From CAZIAK01 sp964537035 (GTDB lineage: Bacteria > Planctomycetota > B15-G4), in NCBI GenBank assembly GCA_964537035.1, contig CAZIAK010000020.1, forward strand, positions 20,218 through 84,217: a stretch of DNA of 64,000 bases. The letters run 5' to 3'. The position numbers and the translations under genes are program-made. Below, piece by piece: positions 34,317 through 43,615 of this stretch. Below the pieces are notes generated by a model. It was not told the DNA's origin, did no database searches, and saw only the letters and a program-made list of their open reading frames with translations. Numbering within the stretch: the stretch's first letter is position 1; every line of letters starts with the position of its first letter.

Positions 34317-34943
34317 ATGGTGAATAGTCTTGCGTGCCGAGAACGCCCCGTGTCCACGAGAACGCGAGCTACACGAACCAACGATCTGGCCCTGCGCTGC
34401 CAGGCACTGCTGCAGGCTGTCAGAGACGGGCAAGACGACGCCTGGGCGAACATGCTCGACGAGTTCGGCGGGCTGGTGTTCTCAGTGGCTCACGACGCCG
34501 GCCTCCGGGGCGCGGACGCAGAAGACGCCTACCAGACCACCTGGCTGGCTCTCCATCGCTCCCTGCCCAGCATTCGAGAACCAGGCGCCCTGGTGGCCTG
34601 GATCAGCACCACGGCCCGCAGAGAATCGTGGCGGCTGTCCAAACGACGCCGGGGCCAGACCGACCTCGAGCCTTTCCTGGAGCAGGCCGCCGATCAGACA
34701 GTCGACGCCAACCCCCTCGATGAAATGCAGCGCCTTGAGCAGCAGCAAGCTGTCCGCCAGGGCCTGGCCACCCTCGACGAACGGTGCCAAGACCTGCTGA
34801 ACCGACTGTTCTTCGCGCCCGAATCCCCTCGCTACGAAGACGTGGCCACAGCCATGAAGATGAAGACAGGCAGCGTGGGACCGACCCGCATTCGCTGCCT
34901 CTCGAAGCTGGCCCACTGGCTCGAAACCAATGGCTCGCCCTGA
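34317..34943 (+). CDS. ECF-type RNA polymerase sigma factor
   Basis: A 208-residue sigma-70 family protein. Region 2 is seen as MLDEFGGLVFSVAHDAGLRGADAEDAYQTTWLALHRSL (core binding and -10 recognition) and AWISTTARRESWRLSKRRR. Region 4 is reduced: LATLDERCQDLLNRLFF, then YEDVATAMKMKTGSVGPTRIRCLSKL, a helix-turn-helix for the -35 element. ATG 34317 is used here; GTG 34350 would remove 11 residues. The next genes are an anti-sigma-like protein and a TPR-CHAT protease, a common ECF arrangement in which the sigma factor controls the cassette. Confidence 0.88.
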   Translation: MVNSLACRERPVSTRTRATRTNDLALRCQALLQAVRDGQDDAWANMLDEFGGLVFSVAHDAGLRGADAEDAYQTTWLALHRSLPSIREPGALVAWISTTARRESWRLSKRRRGQTDLEPFLEQAADQTVDANPLDEMQRLEQQQAVRQGLATLDERCQDLLNRLFFAPESPRYEDVATAMKMKTGSVGPTRIRCLSKLAHWLETNGSP

Positions 34944-35047
34944 GCTGATCTGAGAACCTTGTATCGCCAGGGGGCCTGCCTCCTCCTGCAGGCACACAGG
35001 TCGTCCATGCACCCAGCCGGTGCGTCCCCATTCCAGAGGTCGAGATC

Positions 35048-35731
35048 ATGAGCTGCCCGCCCTTCGAGGCGCTCCTCGCCTGGCGTTCAGGCCAGGACAT
35101 CAGCGCTCATGATGCTCCCTCCGAGGCGGCTACCACGCCGGAAGACGAGGCCATCACCGCCGTCAACGGTCACCTGCAAGGCGGCTGCCCCGGCTGCCGT
35201 CGGCGGCTGCAGTTGCTCGACCAGCTGCTGATCAGCCTGAACGAGCCCGCACCGCCCATGGTCCCGGCGGCCTTGCGACGACGGGTTCTCGATCAACTGC
35301 ACGCCCTGCCCCAGGAGGGCTCCTCCGCCGCAGGGGCCGGCCCGTTGGGCAGGCTGGTAGGCCAACTGCAGGAGTTCATCGCCGAGCTGGTCCAGCCCCT
35401 GGGCAGCCAGGCCCTGGCGGCCGGCCTCCGTGGCGAGAACGACCCAGCCCTGCACCGGTTTCGAGCCGGTGACTACCTGCTCGACGTGGGGCTCGTAGAA
35501 CGTCGGGCCGTCCTGGGCCAGCTGCTCGATCAAGATGGCCTCGACGCCGAAGACTTCGACGGCGCCGCGGCCATCCTCTGCGGAGCCGACGGCTCCCAGC
35601 AGGCGAGCCTCGATGAAGACGGTGCCTTCCGCTTCGATCGCACGGGACCGGGCCGCTTCGCCTTGCTCATCGAATCCCCCACTGTGCGACTGGTCTTCCC
35701 CGACATCGACCTGACCGCGCCAGGAGACTGA
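35048..35731 (+). CDS. Anti-sigma-like protein with variant zinc-binding motif
   Basis: A 227-residue protein directly after the sigma gene. The N-terminus carries Cys3 and a His42-x4-Cys47-x2-Cys50 motif (GHLQGGCPGC), close to the HxxxCxxC of zinc-containing anti-sigma (ZAS) domains but with one extra residue. Residues about 60-140 are helical, and the last 70 residues (DGSQQASLDEDGAFRFDRTG) look like a beta domain. There is no transmembrane segment, so a cytosolic anti-sigma or adaptor is likely. Its stop TGA is followed within a few bases by the CHAT gene, preceded by AGGAG inside its last codons. Confidence 0.65.
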   Translation: MSCPPFEALLAWRSGQDISAHDAPSEAATTPEDEAITAVNGHLQGGCPGCRRRLQLLDQLLISLNEPAPPMVPAALRRRVLDQLHALPQEGSSAAGAGPLGRLVGQLQEFIAELVQPLGSQALAAGLRGENDPALHRFRAGDYLLDVGLVERRAVLGQLLDQDGLDAEDFDGAAAILCGADGSQQASLDEDGAFRFDRTGPGRFALLIESPTVRLVFPDIDLTAPGD

Positions 35732-35733
35732 CC

Positions 35734-38613
35734 CTGTCGCCCGCGGACGACAGCCTCGGCGCGGAGCAGCGCTGGTTCGAGCAGCTCCTTGACAAGCCCG
35801 AACCTCAGACCTGGAAGGCCTACGACGACGCAGGGCCAGAGCTGCGCAGCGACGTCGTCCTGCTGCTGAAGGGCAAGGTCGATGGCCTCTGCCGCAATGC
35901 GCCACCCGAGGCCTTGCCCGTAGCAGACGTCCTGGTGCGTGCTGCCAGCCAGCTGCCCGAGCTACTACCCCTGGCCCTGCGCGGCCGGGCCGCCGCCGCC
36001 CACTTCAACGGCCAAGAAGACACCGCCCGCCGGGACTTCGAACGGTCGTCCCGGCTCTACGAAGAGCAGGGCCTCCCCGTGGAGTCGGCCAAGGCCCTGC
36101 GCAGTCTTGTCGACGTGCACCAGATGGTCGGACGCACAGACGAAGCGCTGAGATGCGCCGAACGGGCCGAAGAGATCTTCGCCGCCCACAACGAAGACCG
36201 CCTGCTGGCTCAGCTGCACCTGAACGTGGGCAACGTCTACACCCGCATCGACGACTACACCGCCGCAGACCGCTTCTACAGCTCGGCGAGAGAGACCTTC
36301 GCCACCCTGCAAGACGAGCTGGGCCTGGCCTTCTGCGACTTCAACCTGGCGGTGGTGGCCATGAACGCCAACCGCTGCGACGACGCCGAGCGCTCCTGGC
36401 GCACCGCGCGCGACGGCATGGGCCAGGCGGGCATGGGCATGCTGGTCGCCGATTGTGACTACAACCTGGCCTACCTGGAGAGCCGCCGGGGACGGTTCGA
36501 ACGAGCCATCGACGGGCTGACCCGGGCTCGTCTGGCCTACCTCGAGAACGGCAAGCCGTCAGGGCCCCCGCTCTGCGACCTCGATCTGGCGGAGATCCAG
36601 CTGCGACTCGGCACGGTGCGAGACGCCTCCCGTCATGCAGCTGCGGCCGCGGAGGCCTTTCAGACCCTCGAGATGAACTACGAGCTGGCTCGGGCCGAAG
36701 TGCTCGGGGGCATCGCCAGCGCCAGGCTCTCAGACAGCGAATCTGCGTGGCGGCTGCTCACCAGCGCCGAAGAGCGCTTCGAGCAACAGGGCAACGTGGC
36801 CTTCGCCGCCTTCGTCGCCCTGCAAAAGGCTCAGATCGAAGTGCAGCGAGGTCGTGCTGCAGCGGTGATAGACCAGCTGACCCGGAGTCGGGCGGCCCTG
36901 CTAGGCAAGGGCATGATCTGGCTCGCAGACCTGGCCGGCCTGACCCTCTGTCGAGCGCTGCTGCGTGCCGACCGTCCCCATGAGGCATTGGCCCAGGTGA
37001 CCGAACTGGTTGAGCAACGCCCTGAGGGCAGCACCCTCGACGGACTGCTCCAGGCCATCGCCCTGCGGCTCAGCGCCGACGCCCTGTCAGCTGCAGGCGA
37101 TCAGCAAGGGGCCCTGTCTGCCCTGGAACAGGCAGTCTCCACCATCGATGCCACCTGGTCCCAGGTGCCGAGCGGCGACGTGCGCATCGCCTTCTTCCGC
37201 GATCAGCACCCGGCCTTCGTCGATCTCACCTACCTGCTGCTCGATGTGCAGCGTACCCACGACGCGTTGCTGACCTTCGAGCGGGGACGGTCCCGCAGTC
37301 TGCTCGAATCGGCGCCCCTGGAGCGCGACCCGGCCTGGACGAGAGCCCGGGAGCACCTCGACTGGCTCCTGGCCCGTCAACTCGATGCCGAGCTGGGGCC
37401 CTTGGCCGGTGGCACCGAGCTGCGCCCCGAACGAGACCTGGCCACGGGCTGGTCCGAACAGATCACCCAGGCCCGTGAACAGCTGGCCCACCTCTCGGCG
37501 GCTGCCACGGCGACAGCGTCGAAGCTCCACCCAGCCCTCCACCTCGACGCACACCAGCTGCTCGCTGCGCGCCAGGGCGACGAGTTGCTCCTGGTCTACC
37601 TGTCCGGGCCCAGAGGTGTGCGCGTCCTGGTCATCGACGATGACAACAACGGCGGCTTCACCGTGGACGCCGTCGACCTGCATCAGCCCGAAGCGAAGAT
37701 CGCGGCCCTCCGCGACAAGCTGTTGTTTCAGCTCTCCCGCCGAGTGGTCGAGGGGGACGACGCCCGGGGGCTCCACAGCGCCCTGGCCAAGCTGGGCAGC
37801 CGGCTGCTGGGCCCCATCTCCGATCGCCTTCAGGGTGCGCAGGGACCCCGGCCCCTGGTCATCGTGCCCTATGGTTCCCTGCACGACCTGCCCATGCATG
37901 CCTTTGAGCTCGATGGCGCTCCCCTGGCCGCCCGCCACGACGTCACCCAGGGCATCAGCGTGTGGCACCTGGCCAAGCTGAGGGCCCGCGGCGCCCCGCC
38001 AACCCAGCGGGCCCTGGGTTGGACCGTCGGAGCGTCCCTCGGGGCCCTGCCGGCCATCGACCGGGAGCTCGCCGATCTGAGCCAGACCTTCGGCGGCCGG
38101 CTGCAGACCCTGTCCCCCGATCAGCTGCTGGGGGCCCTTCACGAGGGGGCACTCGACGGTCAGCTGCTGCATATCGCGAGCCACGGACGCTTCGAGCGGG
38201 AGCGGCCCCGATTCAGCGCCATCTGCCTGGGCCAGAGATTCTTGATGGCCCACGATCTGGCCTCCATGACCTTCGATATCGACCTGGTGACCCTCAGCGG
38301 CTGCGAAACGGGCCGCAAGCGCCCCACGGGCGGAGACGAGCTCATGGGCCTCTCCAGGGCCCTTCTCGGCGCCGGAGCCCGGGCCGTGCTGGGCAGCCTG
38401 TGGCCCGTCAGGGACGACACCACGGCCCAGTTCATGCAGGCCTTCTATACCGCCTATGCCTCCGGAATGAGCGCCAGCCGCTCCCTCACCCATGCAAGAC
38501 GGTCTATGCTTGGGCAGACGAATGACCCCGTCTCCTGGGCGGCCTTCTCCCTGCTGGGCGACCCCGACGTCTCCATCGCCCCGCCAAGTGCCTCTCACCT
38601 CTGCGCTGGATAG
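35734..38613 (+). CDS. TPR-CHAT caspase-like protease, apparent CTG start
   Basis: A 959-residue protein. The N-terminal two-thirds hold TPR units (AYLESRRGRFERAIDGLTRA and similar). The C-terminal 300 residues form a CHAT domain: VIVPYGSLHDLPMHAF, the catalytic His in HIASHGRFE and the Cys in LSGCETGRK, then GADELMGLSRALLGAGARAV-like and DPVSWAAFSLLGDP blocks. CHAT proteases are caspase-fold Cys peptidases, often released by TPR partners. No ATG, GTG or TTG occurs between the previous stop and 35914, yet the frame between codes for plausible helical protein. CTG at 35734 sits 7 nt after AGGAG, so I place the start there. It is third in the ECF cassette. Confidence 0.87.
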   Translation: MSPADDSLGAEQRWFEQLLDKPEPQTWKAYDDAGPELRSDVVLLLKGKVDGLCRNAPPEALPVADVLVRAASQLPELLPLALRGRAAAAHFNGQEDTARRDFERSSRLYEEQGLPVESAKALRSLVDVHQMVGRTDEALRCAERAEEIFAAHNEDRLLAQLHLNVGNVYTRIDDYTAADRFYSSARETFATLQDELGLAFCDFNLAVVAMNANRCDDAERSWRTARDGMGQAGMGMLVADCDYNLAYLESRRGRFERAIDGLTRARLAYLENGKPSGPPLCDLDLAEIQLRLGTVRDASRHAAAAAEAFQTLEMNYELARAEVLGGIASARLSDSESAWRLLTSAEERFEQQGNVAFAAFVALQKAQIEVQRGRAAAVIDQLTRSRAALLGKGMIWLADLAGLTLCRALLRADRPHEALAQVTELVEQRPEGSTLDGLLQAIALRLSADALSAAGDQQGALSALEQAVSTIDATWSQVPSGDVRIAFFRDQHPAFVDLTYLLLDVQRTHDALLTFERGRSRSLLESAPLERDPAWTRAREHLDWLLARQLDAELGPLAGGTELRPERDLATGWSEQITQAREQLAHLSAAATATASKLHPALHLDAHQLLAARQGDELLLVYLSGPRGVRVLVIDDDNNGGFTVDAVDLHQPEAKIAALRDKLLFQLSRRVVEGDDARGLHSALAKLGSRLLGPISDRLQGAQGPRPLVIVPYGSLHDLPMHAFELDGAPLAARHDVTQGISVWHLAKLRARGAPPTQRALGWTVGASLGALPAIDRELADLSQTFGGRLQTLSPDQLLGALHEGALDGQLLHIASHGRFERERPRFSAICLGQRFLMAHDLASMTFDIDLVTLSGCETGRKRPTGGDELMGLSRALLGAGARAVLGSLWPVRDDTTAQFMQAFYTAYASGMSASRSLTHARRSMLGQTNDPVSWAAFSLLGDPDVSIAPPSASHLCAG

Positions 38614-38618
38614 AACCC

Positions 38619-40058
38619 ATGTCTTTCCCATCCTTTGCACACGCCTCGCTCTCTTGCGACGAGAAGGGTGCGCGGCGTCAGCTGTCCGCGACCCTGCTGA
38701 GCGGCCTCTTCCTCGCCCTGGTCTCGGCCCCTCTCTCGGCCCAGACCACCGCCACCCGAGCGGCGGCCTCTGGAACCCAGCCGGGCAACGCCTTCGCTCG
38801 CGGCGGCACCGTCGATGAGCCGGTCCGGATCTCCCTGGTCTCGTCGTCAGACGATGTGATGAACCAGCTCACACAGTTTCCGGTGACGCTGCTCAAGGGT
38901 TCGATTCGCACGAACTCCTATCTGGTCGAAGCCCTCCCTGGCACCAGCGGCACCGTGCTCGACGACCTCCTCGATGATCTGGCGCAGCTGCCCGGCATGC
39001 TCGTCGCCGAGATCGACCTGCCCGTGTTCACCCACGAGATCGACAGCTGCATCGACGACGGCATGGGCGGCACCACACAGGTCGGCGCTCAGCAGTGCAC
39101 CGTGGCCTTCGTGGACGGCACGCCCACACCTCCCGAATACTTCGCCCAGACCGCCCTCGAACAGATCGACGCGGCCAACGCCCAGCTGATCATGACCACC
39201 TACACTCCTGTGGTGGCGGTGATCGACACGGGGCTCGACATGTCCCACAACATCTTCGCCGGGCGCCTGGCCTCTGCAGGTTGGGACTTCGTGGCGGGCC
39301 GACCCCGTGCCTGGGACCTTCCCGACGGCGTCGACAATGACGGCGACGGTCTCATCGATGAGGCCTACGGTCACGGCACACACATCGCGGGGACGGTCCT
39401 GGCGGTGGCTCCCGAGGCCTTGATCCTGCCGGTGAGAGTGCTCGACGCTGAAGGCAACGGCAGCGCCTACGACGTGGCCAGCGGCATCTTCTGGGCCGTG
39501 GCGAACGGTGCCGACGTGATCAACCTGAGTCTCAGCATGACGACGGTCTCCAACACCGTCGCCGGCGCGCTGCAGTTCGCCGAAGCCAACAACGTGGCGG
39601 TCTTCACCTCGGCGGGCAACACCGGCAAGGACGTCTTGTTTCCCGGCACCTACGACCCGGCCACGATCAACTACGTGCTGCCCGGGCTCGAAGGCGTCCC
39701 CCTCGACGGCGCCGAGATCGTGACCGTTGCGGCAGTCGATGACATGGACATCAAGGCCCTGTTCAGCGCCTGGGGTCTCGAGGTCGACGTGAGCGCGCCG
39801 GGCGTGGCGGTCTACTCTGCCCTGCCAGCCAACCAGTACGGATGGTGGAGCGGCACCTCCATGGCCACAGCCGTGGCCTCTGGCGTGGGGGCGCTCACCG
39901 TGGGCATCGCCGGTCCCTTCCCGGCCAGCTCACCGGCTCAACTGGTCATCGAACAGTCCCTGCCCATCGACGACCTCAACCCCATGACCCCCGGCGGGCT
40001 GGGCGCGGGCCGCACGGACGCCCTGGCCTCAGCCTTGGCCGCGGTTCAGGGTCTCTAG
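38619..40058 (+). CDS. Secreted S8 subtilisin-like serine protease
   Basis: A 479-residue subtilase with the full triad: Asp203 (VAVIDTGLD), His252 (YGHGTHIAGT) and Ser414 (WWSGTSMATA), plus the oxyanion Asn334 (TSAGNT). A signal peptide (LLSGLFLALVSAPLSAQ, after a longer N-region) precedes a prodomain of about 150 residues. Just before the His motif is an insert DGVDNDGDGLIDEA, a DxDGDG-type calcium loop. It begins 5 bp after the CHAT gene, so it belongs to the same operon. Its role may be to degrade or activate extracellular proteins; the target is unknown. Confidence 0.9.
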   Translation: MSFPSFAHASLSCDEKGARRQLSATLLSGLFLALVSAPLSAQTTATRAAASGTQPGNAFARGGTVDEPVRISLVSSSDDVMNQLTQFPVTLLKGSIRTNSYLVEALPGTSGTVLDDLLDDLAQLPGMLVAEIDLPVFTHEIDSCIDDGMGGTTQVGAQQCTVAFVDGTPTPPEYFAQTALEQIDAANAQLIMTTYTPVVAVIDTGLDMSHNIFAGRLASAGWDFVAGRPRAWDLPDGVDNDGDGLIDEAYGHGTHIAGTVLAVAPEALILPVRVLDAEGNGSAYDVASGIFWAVANGADVINLSLSMTTVSNTVAGALQFAEANNVAVFTSAGNTGKDVLFPGTYDPATINYVLPGLEGVPLDGAEIVTVAAVDDMDIKALFSAWGLEVDVSAPGVAVYSALPANQYGWWSGTSMATAVASGVGALTVGIAGPFPASSPAQLVIEQSLPIDDLNPMTPGGLGAGRTDALASALAAVQGL

Positions 40059-40088
40059 AACTCCGTGACCCTCTGCCCTGCTGGCTCG

Positions 40089-41129
40089 ATGTCGAGCACC
40101 CTGTCTCGCCTGCTGGCTTGCTGCGTTCTCGGTCAGCTCTCCGGGTGCGCGGCGCCCGCAACAGAGTGTGCGCAACTGGCCACCCTTCCAAGGTCCCAGC
40201 TGACCGAAGCCCAGGCGCCTGACCAGACCGCTGGCCCGGGCGCAGCACCGCTGGCAACAGAAGCCGCCATCCGGGCCGCCCAGGGCATCGACCCGGCCAC
40301 CGCTCTTGAGCACGTCGAGTTGCTGGCCTCTGACGCACTGGCCGGGCGCTGGGCACGGAGCGCCGAGGCACGGGTGGCGGCCCGCTACATCGCCGACCAC
40401 TTCGCAGAGGCAGGGCTCACACCGATCGGAGACGACAACGATTGGTGGCAGCCGCTCGGGGACGAAGAGCTGGCGCCGAATGTGGTGGGCATGCTCCCCG
40501 GGCAAGGCGATGACTGGGTGGTCGTCGGTGCCCACTACGATCACCTTCGTCCCCGAGGCCGGGGCGACGACCGCATCTTCAACGGCGCCGACGACAACGC
40601 CAGCGGCGTGGCGGGGCTGCTTGAAATCGTGGCCGCCTTCGCTGAGCTGCCCGATCCCAACGGGGCCTCCATCGTCTTCATCGCCTTCACCGGCGAAGAG
40701 CTGGGATTGCTTGGCTCGCGCCACTTCGTCGACCACCCTCCCCTGCCCCTCGAGCGGTTGCGGGCGGTGGTGAACCTGGACATGATCAGCCGCGGTGAGC
40801 CCGGGCTGATCTTCTGCGAAGGCGGCGCCCGCTCGCCCTGGTTGCGCTCTCTGACAGACCGGGCCAACACCCGGGTGGGGCTGACCATTCGCCACGACGA
40901 GCATCCCGACTGGATCTCTGGCAGCGATCACTTCCCCTTCATGCAGAAGGGCGTGCCCACGCTCTACTTCGGCGTCGAAGACCATGCCGACTATCACCGG
41001 GTGAGCGACCACGCCGATCGGGTCCTGCCCGGGCTCATCGCTGACGTGGCCAGGCTGTCCTTCTGGATCCTGCTCGACGCCGCCAACAGCGGGCCAGGCG
41101 AGGCCGTCTCGGGGCAGCCCGCAAACTGA
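40089..41129 (+). CDS. M28-family zinc aminopeptidase lipoprotein
   Basis: ATG 40089 gives a lipoprotein signal (MSSTLSRLLACCVLGQLSGC, lipobox LSGC); the 346-residue protein should be membrane-anchored outside the cytoplasm. M28 dinuclear-zinc ligands and catalytic residues are visible: VGAHYDHL, GADDNASGVAGLLEI, TGEELGLLGSRHF, VNLDMISRG and SGSDHFPF. M28 enzymes are mostly exopeptidases. It follows the subtilase by 30 bp, so co-transcription with the ECF-CHAT-S8 group is likely. It is related in type, not in context, to the M28 gene at 57750-58928. Confidence 0.88.
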   Translation: MSSTLSRLLACCVLGQLSGCAAPATECAQLATLPRSQLTEAQAPDQTAGPGAAPLATEAAIRAAQGIDPATALEHVELLASDALAGRWARSAEARVAARYIADHFAEAGLTPIGDDNDWWQPLGDEELAPNVVGMLPGQGDDWVVVGAHYDHLRPRGRGDDRIFNGADDNASGVAGLLEIVAAFAELPDPNGASIVFIAFTGEELGLLGSRHFVDHPPLPLERLRAVVNLDMISRGEPGLIFCEGGARSPWLRSLTDRANTRVGLTIRHDEHPDWISGSDHFPFMQKGVPTLYFGVEDHADYHRVSDHADRVLPGLIADVARLSFWILLDAANSGPGEAVSGQPAN

Positions 41130-41165
41130 CATCGTCTGCGCGTTGACGAGACCTCCGAGGCGCAC

Positions 41166-41171
41166 TAGCTT
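41166..41171 (+). promoter_or_regulatory. Candidate -10 box (TAGCTT)
   Basis: Located 74 bp before the ATG at 41245. The hexamer resembles the TAnnnT series in this window. No clear -35 box. Confidence 0.3.
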
Positions 41172-41244
41172 GGCTGGGCAATCTGTACGCGGCGCTCGGC
41201 ACCGCTCGCACAGGCTGCTCACGAAGCCTCAGGACGCCTACAGC

Positions 41245-43551
41245 ATGGACACATCTCGGCCAACTCTTGCAGCCAGCCAGTGCATTGGCCAAAGAGCCGC
41301 AGCGCTGCGCAGATCACGGGCGAGAGTGGCGACCTTTCTGCTCCTGGCAACCACCGCGCTCGCCGCACCCCTGACACCATCGCTCACGGCCCAGGCCGCG
41401 CCGGGCAGCGGGGTCTCTCGCGAAGCCATGTGGCCCGCCCCCACCGCCGCAGACTGGCAGCGCCCCTGTCTGATCACCTGGCAGCGATCCTTCGAGGACG
41501 CCCGGGCCGTCTCGCTCGACACCGGCCGACCGATCATGGTGGCGGTCAACATGGACGGCGAGATCGCCAGCGAGCACTACGCTGGCATCCGCTATCGGCA
41601 GCCCGAGATCGCCGCGCTCTACGAGCCCTACGTCAACGTCATCGCCTCGGTCTACCGTCACACGCCCCGAGACCATGACGAGAACGGGCGGCGCATTCTC
41701 TGCCCGCGCTTCGGCAGCGTGACCTGCGGCGAGCACATCGCCATCGAGCCCGGGCTGTACGACCGCTACTTCGAGGGCCAGCGGGTGGCGCCTCGGCACA
41801 TCGGCCTCGAGCTCGACAGCGAGGAGATGTACGACGTCTTCTACGCCTTTGACACCGACTCGGTCTTCGCGGCGATCCGGGACGGCATCACGAACCGCCC
41901 CGAGCCTCCAGCGCAGGAGCCCCGAGGAGACCTGCCCCTGGTCGAGCGGGTCAGCAGTCGGGACATCGCCGACCGCCTCGCCGTCGAACAGGCCTACCAG
42001 GAGGGCGACCAGGCCCTGCGCTCCGCCCTCCTCGACGCGGCGGTGAACAGCGGCGGCGAGGCCCCCGTTGAGCTGCTCCGTCTGGCGCTCATGGGCTACG
42101 ACACCCAGCTCAGCCGTCGGGCCCGCAGCGCCCTGCAGCAGAGCACCTCCCCCGATGCCATCAACCTCATCGTCGAAGCTCTTGGCGCGCCCCTCTCCGG
42201 GGTCGAGCGCGACGGGCTGATCAGCGCGCTGCAGCGCATCGGCGAAGACTCACCCCGAGCGCGCCGACTGGCTGTGGTCCATGGCGGGCTGGCAGCAGGC
42301 TCCGGTGACGTGAACGCGGGCGCGTGGTCCGATCGCCTGCAGCTCGCGGCCACCGAGTACGACACCACCGCCGCCGCTGCGCTTGCTGCAGAGAGAGCAG
42401 ACCAGGCCCTGCTCGGTCAGCAAGACGACGTCCTCTCTGCGGCTGACAGCAGCGCTCACGTCGCTCTCGCCGAGGCGTTCTTGAGCCAGGTCTACGAGCT
42501 GCCCGAGCACGACAAGGAGTCCCGTTCGTTGCTGCTGCAAGATGCGCGCAACACGGCGGCCACTGCTCGCGCCCTCGGCGCCATGGGTTGGCGCGTCGAC
42601 GCCGTCTCGGCCATCGCGTCGTACTACCTCGAAGACACCGAGGCCGCCTGGCAATGGTCCGGATCCGCCATCGCTGCGGGAGTTCCCGACGACGCCAGCG
42701 ACTGGAACTCCATGGCCGTCCTGGCCATCTTCGCCCAGAGCCGGCAGCAGGCGATCCGGGCAGCGCTGCGGGACAAGACCGAGTGGCCGGGTCAGTGGCT
42801 CGCGGACGTGCACGCCGCCTGTTCGGTGCTGGCCCTGCACCCCTACGGCACCGACGACCAGATCGTGGCTCACTACGAGTTTCTCGATGCCATGGGCGCC
42901 AACGGGCAGGCCGAACAGATCCTCCAGGCAGGTCTCCGTCGCTTCCCTGACTCACCCGACCTGCACACCAAGTACCGCGGGCGGCTGCTGTCCCGTGAGG
43001 GCGTCGATCAGCTGGAGGCCGCCTACAGCGACTGGGTTCTCCGCGACGACAGCGGTGAGAGCGCCTCCTGGTACGCGGGCTACGCATCCGCCGTGGCCGC
43101 CGAGTTTCACCGTCGGGCCAACCGTGAGGGCCAGGCACTGGCTGCCTACGAACGGGCCATCGCCCACTACGAGCAGGACGCCACCGAGCACCCCGAGGCA
43201 CGTCTAGCCGCTGACACCCAGATCGCCATGGCCCTCGCAGGCCAGGCCCGGATCGCCCTCGAACAGGGAGACGTGCTCCAGGCGTTGACCCATGTGCTGG
43301 CCAGCTTCGCTCGCCAACCCGACGCCGCCGCCCACCTCGACGGGCTCAACCTCTCTGCGGTGGACACGGCCAAGATGCTCCGCTCACGACTCGAGTCCCC
43401 CGAGCTCGCGGAGGCCTCGCGAGTGCTCGACGAGGCCCTCGGCCAGCTCGACCCGCGCTTGCTGCGCCTGCCGTCCTACGAGCGACCCAACACAGAAAGC
43501 AACCGCCGGCGACCCTGGCGCCGGGGCACCGGGCCCAACCCACAGGGCTGA
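41245..43551 (+). CDS. Secreted protein with thioredoxin-like domain and TPR/HEAT-like repeats
   Basis: A 768-residue protein. ATG 41245 yields a signal peptide (RVATFLLLATTALAAPL). The first domain (PCLITWQRSFEDARAVSLDTGRPIMVAVNMDGE) resembles the DUF255/thioredoxin-like domain also seen in the protein at 2810-5344, again without a CxxC motif. The remainder is helical repeat (VEQAYQEGDQALRSALLDAA; EFHRRANREGQALAAYERAI, TPR-like). No catalytic residues can be proposed. It may belong to the preceding protease operon or use the TAGCTT box at 41166. Confidence 0.7.
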   Translation: MDTSRPTLAASQCIGQRAAALRRSRARVATFLLLATTALAAPLTPSLTAQAAPGSGVSREAMWPAPTAADWQRPCLITWQRSFEDARAVSLDTGRPIMVAVNMDGEIASEHYAGIRYRQPEIAALYEPYVNVIASVYRHTPRDHDENGRRILCPRFGSVTCGEHIAIEPGLYDRYFEGQRVAPRHIGLELDSEEMYDVFYAFDTDSVFAAIRDGITNRPEPPAQEPRGDLPLVERVSSRDIADRLAVEQAYQEGDQALRSALLDAAVNSGGEAPVELLRLALMGYDTQLSRRARSALQQSTSPDAINLIVEALGAPLSGVERDGLISALQRIGEDSPRARRLAVVHGGLAAGSGDVNAGAWSDRLQLAATEYDTTAAAALAAERADQALLGQQDDVLSAADSSAHVALAEAFLSQVYELPEHDKESRSLLLQDARNTAATARALGAMGWRVDAVSAIASYYLEDTEAAWQWSGSAIAAGVPDDASDWNSMAVLAIFAQSRQQAIRAALRDKTEWPGQWLADVHAACSVLALHPYGTDDQIVAHYEFLDAMGANGQAEQILQAGLRRFPDSPDLHTKYRGRLLSREGVDQLEAAYSDWVLRDDSGESASWYAGYASAVAAEFHRRANREGQALAAYERAIAHYEQDATEHPEARLAADTQIAMALAGQARIALEQGDVLQALTHVLASFARQPDAAAHLDGLNLSAVDTAKMLRSRLESPELAEASRVLDEALGQLDPRLLRLPSYERPNTESNRRRPWRRGTGPNPQG

Positions 43552-43615
43552 CAGCCCGGGCCACCGCATCAGGCCAGCTAGCGAAGAGCCTGCCACGACC
43601 GAGCGACGGGCCAGC

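Noticed and set aside
37087..38640. 517-residue minus-strand frame opposite the CHAT gene
   Set aside because: Shadow frame; the plus strand has the CHAT His and Cys motifs.
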